From Candidatus Magasanikbacteria bacterium RIFCSPLOWO2_02_FULL_44_11 (GTDB taxonomy: Bacteria; Patescibacteriota; Patescibacteriia; Magasanikbacterales; GWA2-37-8): a stretch of DNA of 5,848 nucleotides. The DNA lies in contig MFQK01000045.1 in the NCBI GenBank assembly GCA_001783035.1, forward strand, positions 1,450-7,297. The letters are read 5' to 3'. The first letter of the stretch is position 1. Each line of letters opens with the position of its first letter. The translations under genes were made by a program, and so were the position numbers. Shown in pieces: positions 1-4,585 of this stretch. The notes beneath the pieces are model-generated. The model made no database searches, was not told where the DNA came from, and was given only the letters and a program-made list of their open reading frames with translations.

Positions 1-181
1 CCATGCCCGGCCCCCCGCCATAGGGTTTGTCATCAATGTGTCCCCATTTATTGTCACTGTGTTTTCGAAAATTGTGGGCTTTGATGGCAATGAGTTTTTT
101 GTCTTGAGCACGGCCAAGAATACTCTCGCTCGAATAGTGGTGGATAACGTCGGGAAATAAGGTGAGGATATCAAACTGCAT
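1..181 (-). CDS. trmD: tRNA (guanine-N1)-methyltransferase TrmD, N-terminal part (cut by window edge)
   Basis: TrmD methylates N1 of G37 in tRNAs using S-adenosylmethionine, which prevents +1 frameshifting; it acts as a cytoplasmic dimer with a trefoil-knot fold. Sixty codons are visible from the ATG at 181. The start MQFDILTLFPD, GR at residues 23-24, and DDKPYGGGPGM at residues 50-60 match the conserved TrmD N-terminus, including the glycine-rich motif near the active site. The remaining C-terminal part, with the knot and tRNA-binding domain, lies outside the window. An AGGGG sequence (188-192) sits six bases before the ATG and overlaps the stop codon of the upstream coiled-coil gene, nine bases away. 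Co-transcription and translational coupling with that gene are therefore likely. In most bacteria rimM precedes trmD; here it does not. Identification is firm; the start is well supported by family length. Confidence 0.95.
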   Translation of the reverse strand, partial: MQFDILTLFPDVIHHYSSESILGRAQDKKLIAIKAHNFRKHSDNKWGHIDDKPYGGGPGM

Positions 182-190
182 ACGGCGCCC

Positions 191-475
191 CTAAGCGACA
201 GCGTGTTCCACCTTATTCAATCGCTTCATTATTTCCGAAACCTGGGAGGAAATCTTTTTTATCTCGGTCGATTGTTCATTAAATCGTTTGTGCATATAAT
301 CTTTCTGATCGGCTAATTTTCTGTCCGTATAATCTTTTAGTTCATATTTCATAGCCGCCATGTCCGTTTTTACCTCCGCAAATCGGTTATCCAGTAAGGG
401 TAATAAAAACGTTTCGGTGTATTCCACCAAGACTTCGAACATCTGCTTTTTGAAGGGGGTAGTTTTTTGCGTCAT
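191..475 (-). CDS. Small coiled-coil protein, paralog 1 of 3 (unknown function)
   Basis: A 94-aa, highly charged, helical protein with no signal peptide or membrane segment. I do not recognise a named family. Residues 1-33 (MTQKTTPFKKQ, then EYTETFLLPLLDNRF) match the start of the gene at 2098-2433 almost residue for residue, and AMKYELKDYTDRKLADQ (41-57) matches both other paralogs. The last 35 residues differ from them: regularly spaced hydrophobics (I71, I74, V79, I82, L86, V89) predict a coiled coil. An in-frame ATG seven codons upstream (496) exists. I chose 475 because the MTQK start and the bases just before it are conserved in paralog 2, and because a -10-like TATACT ends six bases upstream. 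There is no Shine-Dalgarno at that spacing. It ends nine bases before trmD, so it probably carries trmD on the same transcript. A small oligomeric scaffold or regulatory role is only a guess. Confidence 0.8.
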   Translation of the reverse strand: MTQKTTPFKKQMFEVLVEYTETFLLPLLDNRFAEVKTDMAAMKYELKDYTDRKLADQKDYMHKRFNEQSTEIKKISSQVSEIMKRLNKVEHAVA

Positions 476-481
476 ACTGTT

Positions 482-510
482 AGTATATAAAAACAAAATA
501 TATTACGCAA
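482..510 (-). promoter_or_regulatory. Putative promoter of coiled-coil paralog 1 / trmD
   Basis: Reading the minus strand, TTGCGT (510-505, 3 of 6 matches to the -35 consensus) is followed by a 17-bp AT-rich spacer and TATACT (487-482, 5 of 6 matches to the -10). Six bases (AACAGT) separate the -10 from the ATG at 475. Transcription starting about seven bases after the -10 would begin at or next to the A of the ATG, giving a leaderless mRNA. The -10 and its distance to the ATG are identical in the gene at 2452-2847, which strengthens the call. The -35 is weak. Confidence 0.55.
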
Positions 511-738
511 GTCTACTCGCATCCTCCTAAAATAATCATAAAGTCTGACTACGAACGCCTTTCTTTACGCAGCCACACCTTATTCAGCAGTCGCTGTTCA
601 ATTCGATAACCACTACAATAATCGAGCAAACCATAGAATTTCGGCGACCGTAATCTGTGGAGGCATAGCCACCGTTAACTACGATACATGAGCTTACTTT
701 CGTGAATAAGTATAACAAAACGTTTATAAAATAGAAAG
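511..738. other. Intergenic region with no supported gene
   Basis: About 230 bases between the terminator at 739-785 and the promoter of paralog 1. On the minus strand there is a 41-codon open stretch (674-549, ending in TAG) with no ATG, GTG or TTG near its beginning. Its translation contains FYGLLDYCSGYRIEQRLLNK and has a protein-like look, so it could be a decayed remnant, but a stretch this short can arise by chance. An AGGAGG (523-528) directly abuts an ATG (522-520); with no spacing it is unlikely to work. No tRNA fold or mobile-element end was found. Confidence 0.4.
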
Positions 739-785
739 CGGCGCGACTGTGGGATGAACATTTCTGTCCAACCACAGCCGCGCCG
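728..785 (-). terminator. Intrinsic terminator of the 310-aa gene
   Basis: Arms at 739-752 and 772-785 form a 14-bp GC-rich stem. The only non-Watson-Crick position is a G-U pair in minus-strand RNA; in plus-strand RNA it would be an A-C mismatch, so the minus strand is the transcribed one. Inside the loop, GGACA-GAAA-UGUUC forms a second stem capped by a GAAA tetraloop. The stem is followed on the minus strand by CTTTCTATTTTAT. It lies about 115 bases after the stop codon of the gene at 900-1832 and separates it from paralog 1. Confidence 0.8.
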
Positions 786-796
786 TAGAACCATGC

Positions 797-851
797 CTGC
801 CACTAGGCAGACGAACGCGAGTCCAAGTGGCCAACGACACAAATGTCGTTG
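797..851 (-). other. Two hairpins in the 3' untranslated region of the 310-aa gene
   Basis: Between the stop codon at 900 and the terminator there are two further inverted repeats. CTGCC/GGCAG (797-801 with 806-810) has a 4-base loop. CAACGACA/TGTCGTTG (832-839 with 844-851) is a perfect 8-bp stem with a 4-base loop. Neither is followed by a T-tract on the minus strand, so they are not obvious terminators. They could protect the 3' end of the mRNA or belong to a small RNA processed from it; both are inference. Confidence 0.45.
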
Positions 852-899
852 TCCGAAATGAACAAACCTGCCAAGCGTTCGAGTGCCTTGCGAGCACTA

Positions 900-1832
900 C
901 TAGAAGACTACGACACCCGCCGAGCATTCCTCGCCGGCGACCAGACGCCTGCAGTTGAACTCGAGCCTGTCGTCGCCGGCGTTGAAGTACAGCGAATTCC
1001 CGGGGACCCGCCAGCTGAGCGCGGCGCAATCGCTGACCGGGGTGTTGTCCTTGGCCAACGTTTCCGGGTACGCGACATGCGCCGCCGCGAAGTCGATCGC
1101 CCCCGTGAGCGTGAACCCCGCGGGGAACTGCGCGATCATTTCGCGGTCGGCCTCGATGCCGAACCCTTGGAGCGTCGTCGGGAACAGAACCCCGACCACC
1201 GGACCCTGCCGCATCGCCTCGATGAGCTCGTTGTGACGGCTCTCCGTGACGATTTTGACCTGGCCGGTCAGCTGACCCTTCCGACAATTCACGAACGGCC
1301 GGTTGGGGAACTGCGCGCGGTACGAGCGCTCGACTGCCGCGAGGAAAATCTCCTTGAGCGTGCGCCCGTAATCCGCAACGACGAGCTTCGGCAAGCTGAA
1401 CGGCAAGTAGACGCCACGCCGCAGGTTCTTCACCTGCTTGTGGTCGCCGACCTGGCCAAGGAGCGCAGTTGCCCGCGCTTCGAACTCGGCCGCCGAGACG
1501 AACTGCATCTCGGGACCGAAGAACTGCTTGTACCGCTCGAGCACCCGACCATAGTTGATCTCTGGCTGGTCCAGGTGATAGGCGCGGTTCGCATTCACCA
1601 CCTGACCTGTGACCGTATCGGTCGGAATGCACCGGCCGTTCCTGTCCACCAGAACCACGGTCGCGTCTTTGAACGCGATCTCGGCCGTTAACTCGCCTTT
1701 GAGCACGCCCTCGAAATTTTCTTGGGCGTTGCTCTTGTCACCGCCAGCGGCGTGGTAGAATTTCTGCACGAGCGCCTGCTGCTGACCCACGTTGAGGCCA
1801 TGCCACCAGGCGACAAACGTTTCGCGTGCCAT
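900..1832 (-). CDS. Unrecognised 310-aa protein, GC-rich gene
   Basis: I do not recognise a named domain. The start MARETFVAWWHGLN (ATG at 1832) is chosen because AAGGAG (1839-1844) lies six bases upstream. The frame stays open upstream to 1973, but no ribosome-binding site supports those earlier ATGs. The gene ends in tandem TAG TAG stops. No signal peptide or membrane helix is seen. Visible landmarks are an N-terminal helical part with WWHGLN and QALVQKFYHAAGG (9-31), LVDRNGRCIPTD (61-72), a central LPFSLPKLVVADYGRTLKE (143-161), a GPVVGVLFPTTLQGFG block (210-225), and a C-terminal SWRVPGNSLYFNAGDDRLEF (273-292). Cysteines fall at 68, 183, 269, 294 and 303, without a clear zinc motif. Base composition is visibly richer in G+C than the neighbouring genes. 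The style resembles conserved hypothetical proteins I associate with Patescibacteria, but that is an unverified impression. It has its own promoter, leader and terminator, so it is probably monocistronic. Confidence 0.8.
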   Translation of the reverse strand: MARETFVAWWHGLNVGQQQALVQKFYHAAGGDKSNAQENFEGVLKGELTAEIAFKDATVVLVDRNGRCIPTDTVTGQVVNANRAYHLDQPEINYGRVLERYKQFFGPEMQFVSAAEFEARATALLGQVGDHKQVKNLRRGVYLPFSLPKLVVADYGRTLKEIFLAAVERSYRAQFPNRPFVNCRKGQLTGQVKIVTESRHNELIEAMRQGPVVGVLFPTTLQGFGIEADREMIAQFPAGFTLTGAIDFAAAHVAYPETLAKDNTPVSDCAALSWRVPGNSLYFNAGDDRLEFNCRRLVAGEECSAGVVVF

Positions 1833-2027
1833 GTTTTGCTCCTTTTTCGCCATCCAGGCTTGTTGCCCGAAAGGCATTGTTACCCATTCCCGGGGTCCGG
1901 GGCTCGACTCTGCATGAGGAAAGCTTGCAGATATCCACCTGAACGCCACATCGAGTGACAGGTGAAAATCCATAAGCTTTACTCATTTTTTTGGCTTTGT
2001 TTAGCTATGAATTGTCCAAAGAACTAA
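1833..2027 (-). promoter_or_regulatory. Long structured 5' leader with strong ribosome-binding site
   Basis: If transcription starts at the promoter at 2034-2062, the 310-aa gene has a leader of about 195 bases. In transcription order it contains a run of hairpins: CACCTG/CAGGTG (1959-1964 with 1936-1941), TCTGCA/TGCAGA (1926-1931 with 1909-1914), CCCGG/CCGGG with a 3-base loop (1897-1901 with 1889-1893), and TGCC/GGCA (1873-1876 with 1864-1867). It then ends in AAGGAG (1839-1844) six bases before the ATG. Such an array can be a cis-regulatory RNA or a protein-binding leader. I do not recognise a known riboswitch class, and the short stems could partly be chance. Confidence 0.5.
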
Positions 2028-2033
2028 CCTCAC

Positions 2034-2062
2034 GGTATAGCATAAAATAGCCCTTTTGTCAA
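2034..2062 (-). promoter_or_regulatory. Promoter of the 310-aa gene
   Basis: On the minus strand a perfect -35 TTGACA (2062-2057) is followed by exactly 17 bases and TATACC (2039-2034, 4 of 6 matches to the -10 consensus). Predicted start of transcription is about 2027. It lies just downstream of the stop codon of coiled-coil paralog 2 and points toward the 310-aa gene. Confidence 0.65.
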
Positions 2063-2066
2063 GGCT
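2041..2066 (-). terminator. Possible weak terminator of coiled-coil paralogs 2 and 3
   Basis: Minus-strand AGCCTT (2066-2061) pairs with AGGGCT (2054-2049), 6 bp including one G-U, loop GACAAA, followed by ATTTTATG. It is positioned some 30 bases after the stop of paralog 2. The stem is short and the T-tract interrupted, and it overlaps the -35 of the next promoter, so its function is doubtful. Confidence 0.3.
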
Positions 2067-2097
2067 TTTATGCACTTCCACGTTAGTTTTTCCTAGT

Positions 2098-2433
2098 TTA
2101 AGCGTTTGCGAGGCCAACCAAATAGGTAAGATCTTTGGAAGATGCCAGGTCGTTATCTTTAAAAACAGTCACTACTTTTTGTTTGAATTTGATATTTTTC
2201 TGGTCGCGTCGGTCAAGTCGCCTAAAAATATCAGACGTTTGGTCAGCTAATTTTTTATCGACATAGTCTTTCAATTCATGGCGCAGGGATCCAATTTCTT
2301 CTTTAAGTTCAAGTCTAAATTCGTTTCTAAAGGTATCAAATCTGTCGTCGAGTAGAGGAATTAAAAAAGTTTCGGTATATTCTATCATTACTTCGAGCAT
2401 TTGTTTTTTGATGGTGGGAGTTTTCTGGGTCAT
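2098..2433 (-). CDS. Small coiled-coil protein, paralog 2 of 3 (unknown function)
   Basis: A 111-aa soluble, charged, largely helical protein; family not recognised. N-terminal MTQKTPTIKKQMLEVMIEYT (1-20) and TFLIPLLDDRF (22-32) are near-identical to paralog 1. RHELKDYVDKKLADQTSDIF (51-70) is shared with paralog 3, and the C-terminus (KFKQKVVTVFKD, then YLVGLANA) matches paralog 3 (KFKLKTVDLFKQ, YLAGLVGA). The gene thus links the two other versions: paralog 1 start, paralog 3 end. The ATG is 18 bases after the stop of paralog 3, so the two are probably one operon, although CATATT followed by AACACT before the ATG mirrors the leaderless arrangement of its relatives. No Shine-Dalgarno is visible. 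Likely forms coiled-coil oligomers, possibly with its neighbour; function unknown. Confidence 0.8.
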   Translation of the reverse strand: MTQKTPTIKKQMLEVMIEYTETFLIPLLDDRFDTFRNEFRLELKEEIGSLRHELKDYVDKKLADQTSDIFRRLDRRDQKNIKFKQKVVTVFKDNDLASSKDLTYLVGLANA

Positions 2434-2451
2434 AGTGTTAATATGCTTTAT

Positions 2452-2847
2452 TTAGGCGCCCACCAATCCGGCCAAATATGCCCTGTCTTCTGGTGAGCCA
2501 ATATTACCTTGTTTAAAGAGGTCGACTGTTTTTAGTTTAAATTTTTGATCGCTCTCTTCCGTGGCTTCATATCGTTTATTCAACCGTTTGAAAATATCTG
2601 AAGTCTGGTTGGCCAACTTATGATCAACATAATCCTTTAAATCATACTTCATGGCAGCCAGGTCTTTCTTAAATTCAACTCTCATTTCGGCCATTTCCTT
2701 TTTCAAACCGCTTATCGCGTTTTCAAGTTTTTTTTCAATTATATCACTCATTCTTGGCAACAAAAAACTATCGGTGTATTCGAGCAAGACACCGAGTGTG
2801 ACGACCTTATTCAATTCCTTGGTGGCAATTTTCTTTTTCAAATTCAT
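2452..2847 (-). CDS. Small coiled-coil protein, paralog 3 of 3 (unknown function)
   Basis: A 131-aa charged, helical protein with no signal peptide or membrane segment; family not recognised. EYTDSFLLPRMSD (23-35) corresponds to the EYTETFLLPLLD motif of the paralogs. Next comes a longer heptad-rich central helix (IIEKKLENAISGLKKEMAEM, 36-55), then the shared DLAAMKYDLKDYVDHKLANQ (62-81), TSDIFKRLNKR (82-92) and the C-terminal KFKLKTVDLFKQ (102-113) and YLAGLVGA (124-131). The central insertion makes it the longest copy. I place the start at MNLKKK (2847), six bases after a TATACT -10 box. An in-frame ATG at 2907 lies upstream of the promoter and would not be on this transcript. No Shine-Dalgarno. 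It is the first gene of a likely two-gene unit with paralog 2. Role unknown. Confidence 0.8.
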   Translation of the reverse strand: MNLKKKIATKELNKVVTLGVLLEYTDSFLLPRMSDIIEKKLENAISGLKKEMAEMRVEFKKDLAAMKYDLKDYVDHKLANQTSDIFKRLNKRYEATEESDQKFKLKTVDLFKQGNIGSPEDRAYLAGLVGA

Positions 2848-2853
2848 ATTTGA

Positions 2854-2882
2854 AGTATACTTTTTTGACACTAACGTGTCAA
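2854..2882 (-). promoter_or_regulatory. Near-consensus promoter of coiled-coil paralogs 3 and 2, leaderless
   Basis: On the minus strand, TTGACA (2882-2877) is followed by a 17-bp spacer and TATACT (2859-2854): -35 6 of 6, -10 5 of 6, optimal spacing. Six bases (TCAAAT) then precede the ATG at 2847, so the expected transcription start falls on or beside the A of the ATG. Confidence 0.75.
2865..2882. promoter_or_regulatory. 18-bp palindrome over the -35 region, candidate operator
   Basis: TTGACACTAACGTGTCAA is a perfect inverted repeat with two 7-bp arms around TAAC. One arm contains the -35 hexamer and the other lies in the spacer. This placement suits a dimeric repressor that blocks RNA polymerase. 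The cognate regulator is not identifiable in the window. Confidence 0.45.
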
Positions 2883-2944
2883 TTGGTACAATTCTAACAC
2901 TGGACACCTAAAGAAAAGATAAAGACTTTGCGCGATTGTGGATT

Positions 2945-2977
2945 AAAAAACCAGTCGCCTGAGGTGACCGGTTTTTT
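2945..2977 (-). terminator. Strong intrinsic terminator after khpA
   Basis: Inverted repeat with arms 2945-2959 and 2963-2977 and a 3-base loop. The GC-rich core (ACCGGTCACC with GGCGACTGGT on the minus strand) carries one G-U and one A-C, and is flanked by six A and six T. The T-run follows the stem on either strand, so it could act in both directions; only khpA transcription is evident. Confidence 0.85.
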
Positions 2978-3001
2978 CAAAGTAGTCTATCGAGCGCGGA
3001 T

Positions 3002-3316
3002 CTAGATCTCCAAGTTGTCGACGGCACTGGTATCAACCACTGCGTTGTCGTGCAGGCGTGGAGCGCGTCCCCCTTCAGGTTCATTGATTTTCAAGTTAAC
3101 ACGAGCGTTATTCTTGGCACCAACAATCTTCAAAAGAGTGCGGATAGATCGGGCAGTTTGACCTTGACGGCCGATGACGTATCCCATATCTGCCGGATTC
3201 ACATCCAGCGTAATGAGAACGCCGCGTTCGTCAATAATGCGGGTCGTTTTAACATCGGCGGGATTGTTGACAATCGCTCGCACAACATCTTCAACGAACT
3301 TCTGATCTTGTTCCAT
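3002..3316 (-). CDS. khpA: KH-domain RNA-binding protein KhpA
   Basis: KhpA (YlqC) is a small cytoplasmic single-KH RNA-binding protein; in Gram-positives it pairs with KhpB (Jag/EloR) and affects cell division, elongation and sRNA/mRNA binding. The 104-aa product has the KH signature: the GXXG loop GRQG at residues 49-52, within DMGYVIGRQGQTARSIRTLL (43-62), and a following strand ARVNLKINEP (71-80). Family members are usually 75-85 aa. This one has a tail of about 20 residues (from RAPRLHD to the end) that is probably disordered. The position one gene after rpsP and upstream of trmD matches the conserved cluster order. No Shine-Dalgarno precedes the ATG. A TATAAT about 60 bases upstream may supply its own promoter, and a strong terminator closes it. 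Identification is confident. Confidence 0.92.
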   Translation of the reverse strand: MEQDQKFVEDVVRAIVNNPADVKTTRIIDERGVLITLDVNPADMGYVIGRQGQTARSIRTLLKIVGAKNNARVNLKINEPEGGRAPRLHDNAVVDTSAVDNLEI

Positions 3317-3374
3317 AATCGAATCGAGAGAGTGAAATCTCCGAGCTTGCTAGGAAAATTTCCGAGCGAGAGAG

Positions 3375-3404
3375 ATTATATCTCGCGATATATTCAGTTT
3401 CTAA
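3375..3404 (-). promoter_or_regulatory. Possible khpA promoter
   Basis: Perfect -10 TATAAT on the minus strand (3380-3375) with a poor -35 TTAGAA (3404-3399) at 18 bp. The predicted leader is about 50 bases, similar to that of rpsP. A TATATC-TCGC-GATATA inverted repeat (3377-3392) overlaps the -10 and spacer and might bind a regulator. No clear terminator separates arginase from this promoter, so read-through is also possible. Confidence 0.45.
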
Positions 3405-3492
3405 CATTTCATTAAGTGCAGCCTGTCGACAGTGTGGAAAGAAGCCAATGAAACGAGACATCTCCCACCAGTACTGCGATGTAATAATCATA

Positions 3493-4512
3493 TCACGACT
3501 TATGCACAGCGTCAACCAAATTTGTTCCCCGACGAATTTGTTTTTTCGCTTCTTCATCCATATAGTCGGTATACCAAGTATGTTCAGTGCCGAGAAGCCG
3601 AGCGGCGAGCTCGATGATTAGCTGTCCGGTCAGATTATTTTTATCGCGGTCGGGCGCGAACTCCACAATTTCAAAACCAATGAGAGAACAAACCTTGCCA
3701 ATGTATTGCGTCAAAGCGGATATTTCCCGGTAAGTGAGCCCGCCTTTGTTAAGCATGGGGGTGCTTGGCGCATACAGGGCGTCGATAGAATCAACATCCA
3801 GGCTGACCCATATTTTTTTAACTCTTTTTTGCAAGGCGACGATGGCTTGGCAAACGGGCTCGAGGCCGGCGCGGACGATATCCATGACGGTAAAGGCTGA
3901 AATATTGCCCTGGCGTATAAAATCTATTTCGGCCTGATCTAAATCTTTAAGACCAACATAGACGACATTGGCCGATTTTATTTTTTGGCCGGGCTGATGC
4001 AAATTTACAAGATCGGGATGGCCTAATCCTAAAACAGCGGCTAACGGCATGCCATGGATATTGCCTGATAAACTTGTTTCATGAGTGTTAATGTCACCGT
4101 GAGCGTCTATCCAAATAATACCGAGGTCACCGTCGCAAGCTGCCGAGGCTCCGCTGATAGTTCCCACCGCGATACTATGATCGCCGCCAATGGCAATCGG
4201 TATCTGCCCCTGCCTAATTTCTTTTTCAATTAGCGCGGCGGCCGGGCGGAGTGTTTCTAAAATAGCCTCTAAATATTTAAGCCTCACATCGCCGATGTCG
4301 GTGGCCGCCCTGGTCGCGGCCGGCACATCGCCACGGTCTAGCACGTCGACACCGGCAGACGTCAAAGATTTGACGATGCCAAGCTCGCGCAATTTTTTCG
4401 GTCCGGCGTCGGTGCCGATATTGTCTTTACCCAAATCCAGTGGAATACCAATTAAGGAAGCTCTGGTCAGCTGCTGTTTTTTTTCTAGAAAAGATAGGTT
4501 GTCTTGGGCCAT
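3493..4512 (-). CDS. rocF: Arginase (ureohydrolase family, dimanganese)
   Basis: Arginase hydrolyses L-arginine to ornithine and urea in the cytoplasm with a binuclear manganese centre. The 339-aa product shows the family motifs in order: IGIPLDLG and GTDAGP near the N-terminus, GGDHS (109-113, ligand H112), WIDAHGDINT (134-143, ligands D136, H138, D140), SGNIHGMPLA (149-158, typical of arginases rather than agmatinases), SLDVDSID (237-244, ligands D239, D241), GGLTYRE (257-263), and IVEFAPDRD (282-290) with E284. The loop after SLDVD reads APSTPMLNKGG, slightly unlike the usual APATGTPV. The C-terminal 30 residues (HTWYTDYMDEEA onward) extend past the usual core. The frame is open upstream into rpsP, but MAQDNLSF at 4512 gives family length. 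No Shine-Dalgarno is visible, and a 25-bp duplication places an identical out-of-frame ATG at 4537. Its place between rpsP and khpA is unusual. Agmatinase activity cannot be excluded from sequence alone. Confidence 0.92.
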   Translation of the reverse strand: MAQDNLSFLEKKQQLTRASLIGIPLDLGKDNIGTDAGPKKLRELGIVKSLTSAGVDVLDRGDVPAATRAATDIGDVRLKYLEAILETLRPAAALIEKEIRQGQIPIAIGGDHSIAVGTISGASAACDGDLGIIWIDAHGDINTHETSLSGNIHGMPLAAVLGLGHPDLVNLHQPGQKIKSANVVYVGLKDLDQAEIDFIRQGNISAFTVMDIVRAGLEPVCQAIVALQKRVKKIWVSLDVDSIDALYAPSTPMLNKGGLTYREISALTQYIGKVCSLIGFEIVEFAPDRDKNNLTGQLIIELAARLLGTEHTWYTDYMDEEAKKQIRRGTNLVDAVHKS

Positions 4513-4539
4513 AGAAAGATAGGTTGTCTTGGGCCATAG
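4490..4539. repeat. Perfect 25-bp tandem duplication over the arginase start
   Basis: Two adjacent identical 25-base units, 4490-4514 and 4515-4539. Each carries the minus-strand start ATGGCCCAAGAC. Because 25 is not a multiple of three, the ATG in the promoter-proximal unit (4537) reads a different frame and meets TAA at 4429-4427 after 36 codons, while the ATG at 4512 reads arginase. Confidence 0.9.
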
Positions 4540-4540
4540 T

Positions 4541-4572
4541 TTATATAAAACGATCGCCTGGCGGCGACCGTT
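4541..4572 (-). terminator. Intrinsic terminator of rpsP
   Basis: Arms 4549-4558 and 4563-4572 form a 10-bp stem with a 4-base loop; its single wobble is G-U in minus-strand RNA but A-C in plus-strand RNA. It is followed by TTTTATATAAA, counting the two stem-base Ts. It starts about a dozen bases after the rpsP stop codon. The AT-rich tail (TATATA, 4547-4542) doubles as a possible -10 for arginase, although no good -35 is visible. Confidence 0.75.
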
Positions 4573-4585
4573 AGTATACCGTAGA

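Noticed and set aside
472..522. Seventeen-codon minus-strand frame starting right after AGGAGG and ending over the paralog 1 ATG
   Set aside because: The Shine-Dalgarno touches the ATG with no spacer, and the predicted promoter for paralog 1 starts transcription downstream of it.
584..775. Minus-strand 63-codon frame starting inside the terminator hairpin
   Set aside because: It begins inside the terminator of the 310-aa gene, lacks a ribosome-binding site and has no recognisable features.
724..1632. Minus-strand open frame of 302 codons in another frame of the 310-aa gene
   Set aside because: Arg/Gly/Ala-rich composition typical of an off-frame reading; it runs through the terminator hairpin in reverse context and has no start signal.
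843..1691. Long plus-strand open frame (282 codons) opposite the 310-aa gene
   Set aside because: It is an antisense shadow of a GC-rich gene: Arg/Glu/Asp/Val-rich with no ribosome-binding site, and the minus-strand frame has the promoter, AAGGAG site and terminator.
1833..1973. N-terminal extension of the 310-aa protein by up to 47 residues
   Set aside because: The frame is open and holds further ATGs, but only the ATG at 1832 has a correctly spaced Shine-Dalgarno, and the extension overlaps hairpins of the leader.
1738..1986. Minus-strand 82-codon frame inside the leader of the 310-aa gene
   Set aside because: It overlaps the real start in a different frame, has no ribosome-binding site and no recognisable features. 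A regulatory upstream ORF remains conceivable but unsupported.
3050..3415. Plus-strand 121-codon frame opposite khpA
   Set aside because: Shadow of a gene with clear KH-domain motifs; no plus-strand promoter or ribosome-binding site.
3291..3557. Minus-strand 88-codon frame between arginase and khpA
   Set aside because: Overlaps the 3' end of arginase and the start of khpA, spans the predicted khpA promoter, and shows no start signal or known motif.
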